A stretch of DNA of 8,563 nt. Source: Gammaproteobacteria bacterium (GTDB lineage: Bacteria > Pseudomonadota > Gammaproteobacteria > Steroidobacterales > Woeseiaceae). The stretch covers positions 1 to 8,563 of the forward strand of contig JAOUNK010000135.1 in assembly GCA_029881015.1 (NCBI GenBank), in the 5' to 3' direction. The notes under the pieces were generated by a model. That model was not told the origin of the DNA. It made no database searches and worked only from the letters and a program-made list of their open reading frames with translations. How positions within the stretch are numbered: position 1 is the stretch's first letter; each line of letters opens with the position of its first letter. The position numbers were made by a program, and so were the translations under genes. This document shows, one piece after another, positions 5,216-8,563 of this stretch.

Positions 5216-5530
5216 ATGTCCGGTATCGCCGGTTCGGAACTACTCCTTCTGTGTATCATCGGGCTCCTCATCCTGGGGCCCGAACGCTTGCCGCGCGTCG
5301 CCCGCCAGATTGGCAGCTGGGTCGGCAAGGCGCGTCAGATGACGCGTGCCATGCAACGGCAGATCGAAGAAGAGCTCGATGCAGAGAAGAATCTCGGCAT
5401 CGACCCCAAGGATCTCGATCCGCGTAACCTCATGACACCGCGAGAAGACGATACGTACTCGCCGTTGCACGATGAGGAAGACGACGAGACAGTGCCGGCG
5501 CCCGCAACAGAGGCTGAGAAACAGGCGTAA
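5216..5530 (+). CDS. tatB: Sec-independent protein translocase subunit TatB
   Basis: TatB forms, with TatC, the receptor complex that binds twin-arginine signal peptides in the inner membrane. The product has 104 residues, shorter than the 171 of E. coli; the difference is in the variable C-terminal tail. The N-terminus reads MSGIAGSELLLLCIIGLLILGPERLP, carrying the conserved E8 of TatB and the LGPERLP hinge, followed by a basic amphipathic helix (RVARQIGSWVGKARQMTRAMQRQIEEEL) and an acidic tail rich in Asp and Glu (about 75-95). The LGPxRLP hinge distinguishes it from TatA, which has FGTKKL here. A GGCGGGG stretch lies ahead of the start. Its TAA stop shares one base with the tatC ATG (overlap at 5530), indicating coupled translation. 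Confidence 0.94.
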   Translation: MSGIAGSELLLLCIIGLLILGPERLPRVARQIGSWVGKARQMTRAMQRQIEEELDAEKNLGIDPKDLDPRNLMTPREDDTYSPLHDEEDDETVPAPATEAEKQA

Positions 5531-6294
5531 TGGCTGACGACCGGAAAGAAGACCTGGCGGAAGGCACCTTGCTGTCGCACCTGGTTGAACTGCGCAGCCG
5601 CCTGTTCAAGATCTTCGGCGCCGTGTTTCTCGTGTTCCTCGCGTTGCTGCCATTTGCCAAACCCCTGTTCAATTACATCGCCGAGCCGCTCGTCAGCGTC
5701 GTACCCAATGGTGAACTGATCGCGCTCAGTCCCGTGTCGCCACTCACTGCGACGATCGCGCTGACGTTCTACCTGGCGCTGTTCATTGCGATGCCGATCA
5801 TTCTCTACCAGGTGTGGGCGTTCGTCGCACCGGGCCTGTACCTGAAAGAAAAACGCTTTGCGCTCCCTTTGCTGGCGACGAGCATCATCCTGTTCTTTGT
5901 CGGCATGGCGTTTGCGTATTTCGTGGTCTTTCCGCTCATCTTCGGCTTCGTCTCGACGTTCACACCCGACACGGTTAACTACCAGCCCGACATGACGGAA
6001 TACGTCAGCTTCGTAATGATGGTCGTGCTCGTGTTCGGCCTGGCCTTCGAGACGCCCATTGCGACCGTCCTGCTCGTCGTTACCGGGATCACGACGTCAA
6101 AAAAACTGGGGCAGGCACGTCCGTACGTGTTTCTCGGCGCTTTCGTCGTTGGCATGCTGCTCACGCCACCGGACGTCATCAGCCAGACCATGCTTGCCGT
6201 TCCCGTCTACCTCTTATACGAACTGGGAATATTTATGTCGCGCCTCGTCTCTGCCAGCGAGCGGGAACCGGCGGAGAACACCCCTGTCAAGTAG
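5530..6294 (+). CDS. tatC: Sec-independent protein translocase subunit TatC
   Basis: TatC is the six-helix inner-membrane core of the Tat translocase and the primary binder of the RR signal motif. The 254 residues match the family length. Conserved elements are all present: the cytoplasmic N-terminal LLSHLVELRSRL (residues 14-25) that contacts the signal peptide, ILYQVWAFVAPGLYLKEKRF (91-110) with the conserved glutamate E107 in the first cytoplasmic loop, GMAFAYFVVFPLIFGF (125-140), FGLAFETP (169-176) with the membrane-embedded E174, and RPYVFLGAFVVGMLLTPPDVISQ (197-219). The ending is short and mildly charged. It is the last gene of the tat operon. The 87-bp gap to the next gene shows no clear terminator. 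Confidence 0.97.
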   Translation: MADDRKEDLAEGTLLSHLVELRSRLFKIFGAVFLVFLALLPFAKPLFNYIAEPLVSVVPNGELIALSPVSPLTATIALTFYLALFIAMPIILYQVWAFVAPGLYLKEKRFALPLLATSIILFFVGMAFAYFVVFPLIFGFVSTFTPDTVNYQPDMTEYVSFVMMVVLVFGLAFETPIATVLLVVTGITTSKKLGQARPYVFLGAFVVGMLLTPPDVISQTMLAVPVYLLYELGIFMSRLVSASEREPAENTPVK

Positions 6295-6381
6295 CCGGGT
6301 GCGTCGCAAATAGTGTTTAATGCCAAGGCCAAGCACGCAGCCAACAAGCAGAACGGCACCTAACGCCATCCCGGGGGAAAT

Positions 6382-8196
6382 ATGACCGAATCCGTAGCCG
6401 CTCCGGCGGAAGACTATTCGCACGACGAGGAGCTCTGGGGCCACCCGAAAGGCCTGTACGTTTGCTTCACCACAGAGCTTTGGGAGCGCTTCTCGTTCTA
6501 CGGGATGAAGTTCCTGCTGGTTCTGTATTTGACGAAATACCATTTGTTTACGGACGAGATGGGGCTGGACGTTCTCGGTTCTTACGCGGGCCTCGTCTAC
6601 GCGCTGCCGCTTCTCGGGGGCATGATCGCGGATCGGTACCTGGGAATGAGAAAGTCCGTCGTGTTCGGCGGCATCAGTTTGTCGCTTGGACATATATTGA
6701 TGGCGGTCGAAGGGCATCAGGCCCGATTCTATGCGGCCGGCACGACACTCGTCGACAACCTGACCCTGGCTACGGGCGATGTCCTCGTGGCTGGAACCGT
6801 ACTGACGGAAGACATAATGATGCGCGACACCGCCGCACTCAAGGTCTTCTACTTCGCTCTCGCGCTCATCGTAATGGGCGTTGGCTACCTCAAGCCGAAC
6901 ATCTCGACGATCGTCGGCAAGCTTTACTCCAAGGAAGATCCGCGCCGCGATTCGGGCTTCACGATCTTCTACATGGGTATCAACATCGGTTCCTTCGCCG
7001 CAACGCTGATCTGCGGCTGGCTCGGCGAGACCTATGGCTGGGGCTATGGCTTCGGCGCCGCCGGTATCGGCATGATCATCGGGCTGTTCACGTTCCTGTA
7101 TGGACAGAAGTACCTAAAGGGGCACGCCGAACCGAGTGATCCCGAGAAACTCAAGAAGAGCGCTCTCGGACCGATCAATGTCGAATGGGCGATCTATTTG
7201 CTCAGCATACCGATGCTTGGCGTGTTTTGGCTGCTGGTCCAGCACGAACCGATTGTGCTGATTACACAGAACGTGTTCCTTATTATCGCGATTGTCGGCC
7301 TGATTCTTTATTCAATGATTCATACGAAGAAGGAACACAACAACACGTTGGCCTACGTCATCGCGGCGGTCGCAATTTGCTCCGGCATCTGCGCCGTGAT
7401 TGCCAACCTGCACCCCATCGGTGGCATCGAGGCCGTGGCCGAAGAGGTGCTTTACCTGTCTATAGCGCTGATTATTGGTTTTGTTGTTTACGGGTTTGTT
7501 ACGCACTACTCCGAGGAGTTTGGCCGTACCGTCGTTCTCATGGTCCTGATCCTCTCGACGATCGTGTTCTGGGCGCTGTTTGAACAGGCCGCCGGATCGA
7601 TGACCTTGTATGCCGACCGTATCGTTGACCGAACGATGGGCGATACGACGTTTACGGCGGCACAGTTCGGCTCTTTGAACGCCGGCTTCATCATGTTGCT
7701 CGCGATTCCGTTTGCTACGCTCTGGACCTGGCTCGCCAAGAAGAACCTCGAGCCGAACACGCCCGTCAAGTTTGGCCTTGGTATCCTGCAGGCCGGCCTG
7801 GGATTTGGGGCTCTCGTATTCGGAGCGCAGTTCCCGAACGAGGCAGGGCAGGTTGCCATGGTCTGGCTGGTGCTCGCCTACCTGTTGCATACGACCGGCG
7901 AACTCTGCCTGTCGCCAGTGGGCCTCTCGGCCGTTACGAAACTGTCCATTGGAAATGTAGTCGGCGTCAGCATGGGAACCTGGTTTCTTGCGACCGCGTT
8001 GTCCGAGACCGTTGCCACGCGCCTCGGTCGTATCGCCGCGATCGACACCTCGGCCGGAGAGACTGCCGATATTGCGACTTCGGCGGCGACCTATACGCAA
8101 TTGTTCGAATTCCTCATGTGGTTCGGCATCGGGGCCGGCGTATTCATGATTATTATCTCGCCCATCCTGCGTCGCTGGATGCACGGCGTACATTAA
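6382..8196 (+). CDS. POT family proton-coupled oligopeptide symporter (peptide MFS transporter)
   Basis: This inner-membrane transporter of the POT/PTR2 family imports di- and tripeptides with protons. Seen directly: the ExxER motif as ELWERFSFYG (residues 32-41), MIADRYLGMRK (81-91), YLKPNIS (169-175), the PTR2 signature FYMGINIGSFAATL (196-209), FEQAAGS (400-406) and TGELCLSPVGLS (505-516). Two extra helices between the N and C bundles, usual in bacterial members, probably lie around 269-345, giving about 14 membrane segments. At 604 residues it is longer than the ~500 of E. coli DtpA, partly because of a loop of about 45 residues after the third helix (109-153), usually near 15. The start at ATG 6382 has a GGGGGA ribosome site 3 nt away, a rather close spacing. 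The downstream peptidase gene follows after 13 nt. The exact subfamily and substrate preference are not readable from sequence. Confidence 0.94.
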   Translation: MTESVAAPAEDYSHDEELWGHPKGLYVCFTTELWERFSFYGMKFLLVLYLTKYHLFTDEMGLDVLGSYAGLVYALPLLGGMIADRYLGMRKSVVFGGISLSLGHILMAVEGHQARFYAAGTTLVDNLTLATGDVLVAGTVLTEDIMMRDTAALKVFYFALALIVMGVGYLKPNISTIVGKLYSKEDPRRDSGFTIFYMGINIGSFAATLICGWLGETYGWGYGFGAAGIGMIIGLFTFLYGQKYLKGHAEPSDPEKLKKSALGPINVEWAIYLLSIPMLGVFWLLVQHEPIVLITQNVFLIIAIVGLILYSMIHTKKEHNNTLAYVIAAVAICSGICAVIANLHPIGGIEAVAEEVLYLSIALIIGFVVYGFVTHYSEEFGRTVVLMVLILSTIVFWALFEQAAGSMTLYADRIVDRTMGDTTFTAAQFGSLNAGFIMLLAIPFATLWTWLAKKNLEPNTPVKFGLGILQAGLGFGALVFGAQFPNEAGQVAMVWLVLAYLLHTTGELCLSPVGLSAVTKLSIGNVVGVSMGTWFLATALSETVATRLGRIAAIDTSAGETADIATSAATYTQLFEFLMWFGIGAGVFMIIISPILRRWMHGVH

Positions 8197-8209
8197 GACT
8201 GGAAAAACT

Positions 8210-8563
8210 ATGAAAAACCTAGTGAAACTCTGTGCGAGCCTGGCGCTCGTCATGTTAACCGTTGCCTGCTCAGAAGAGGCTCCTGAAGAAACCACCGCCG
8301 CGGCGCCGACCGAAACGGCCCAGGCGTTTGTCGCCCGCGTCAATGACGAGCTCCGGGAGCTCGGCCGGGAGATCGAGGCCGCCCAGTGGGTCAGGTCAAC
8401 CTACATCACCGGGGACACGGCTGTGCTTGCCACCGCCGCGAGTGCGCGTTACGCGAAGTGGCACAGCGAGACCGTGCAACAGGCCGTCGCCTACGACGGG
8501 CAGGACCTGGACCCGGCCACGCGGCGCGCTCTCGACCTGCTCAAGCTGGGTACCTCGGCCCCG
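8210..8563 (+). CDS. M2 family metallopeptidase (ACE-like peptidyl-dipeptidase), lipoprotein, N-terminal part
   Basis: The gene runs off the window end; 118 residues are visible of what is usually a ~600-residue protein. It begins with a lipoprotein signal (MKNLVKLCASLALVMLTVAC, lipid cysteine C20), then a low-complexity acidic and Ala/Thr linker (21-36). The mature start, AFVARVNDELRELGREIEAAQWVRSTYITGDTAVLA, matches the N-terminal pattern of bacterial M2 peptidases, related to animal angiotensin-converting enzyme, which release C-terminal dipeptides. The catalytic HEXXH zinc site would lie outside the window, so activity cannot be confirmed. The gene starts 13 nt after the peptide symporter and is probably cotranscribed with it. 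A weak GGA site lies at 8201-8203. The family call is from memory of the N-terminal pattern. Confidence 0.82.
   Translation, partial: MKNLVKLCASLALVMLTVACSEEAPEETTAAAPTETAQAFVARVNDELRELGREIEAAQWVRSTYITGDTAVLATAASARYAKWHSETVQQAVAYDGQDLDPATRRALDLLKLGTSAP

Noticed and set aside
6295..6381. Promoter or terminator between tatC and the peptide symporter gene
   Set aside because: TTTAAT at 6316-6321 resembles a -10 box but no -35 lies at a proper distance, and no hairpin with a T-run follows tatC.
7312..8343. Minus-strand open frame of 343 codons across the peptide symporter and peptidase genes
   Set aside because: It is a shadow of two recognised genes, rich in Arg, His, Gln and Asp with no domain pattern.
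1..8563. CRISPR arrays, tRNA or rRNA genes, insertion sequences, toxin-antitoxin or defence genes
   Set aside because: Looked for and not seen: no spaced direct repeats, no cloverleaf sequences, no transposase-like or nuclease-like proteins.

Overview
The window looks like chromosomal DNA of a high-GC gammaproteobacterium. The TatC, TatB, Dtd and TrkH proteins read as gammaproteobacterial, and the set of a POT peptide transporter plus an M2 (ACE-type) peptidase is common in marine and xanthomonad-like lineages. Species-level placement is not possible by eye. Almost all the DNA is coding and the genes are intact except at the two window edges. No insertion sequence, CRISPR array, tRNA or rRNA gene was seen.

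Layout: (1) Positions 1-667 hold the 3' half of trkH, a potassium uptake channel subunit. Three nucleotides later come dctQ (671-1180) and dctM (1182-2555), the two membrane subunits of a TRAP transporter. A small cysteine-containing lipoprotein gene (2552-2884) overlaps the dctM stop codon. The solute-binding protein gene dctP (2893-3987) lies on the opposite strand, converging on this cluster with only 8 bp between stop codons. The binding protein has a twin-arginine lipoprotein signal and the residues expected of a TakP-type 2-oxoacid binder. (2) Positions 3988-4374 are a 387-bp divergent intergenic region between dctP and dtd. It holds a 10-bp inverted repeat near a possible dctP promoter and an 11-bp-stem hairpin enclosed by a second pairing. 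(3) dtd (4375-4812, D-aminoacyl-tRNA deacylase) is followed by a perfect 20-bp inverted repeat (4829-4869), then tatA, tatB and tatC (4967-6294), the complete Tat export system. (4) A POT-family proton/peptide symporter (6382-8196) is followed 13 nt later by the start of an M2-family peptidyl-dipeptidase lipoprotein (8210 to the window end).

How the parts fit: the TRAP genes form a sodium-driven organic-acid uptake system whose binding protein is itself predicted to be exported by the Tat machinery encoded about 1 kb away. The POT transporter and the M2 peptidase probably form a peptide scavenging pair, the peptidase releasing dipeptides in the periplasm that the symporter imports. No clearly new system is visible. 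The parts most worth a second look are the small lipoprotein coupled to the TRAP permease, the structured dctP-dtd intergenic region, the long palindrome ahead of tatA, and a Ser-to-Pro change in the Dtd signature motif.
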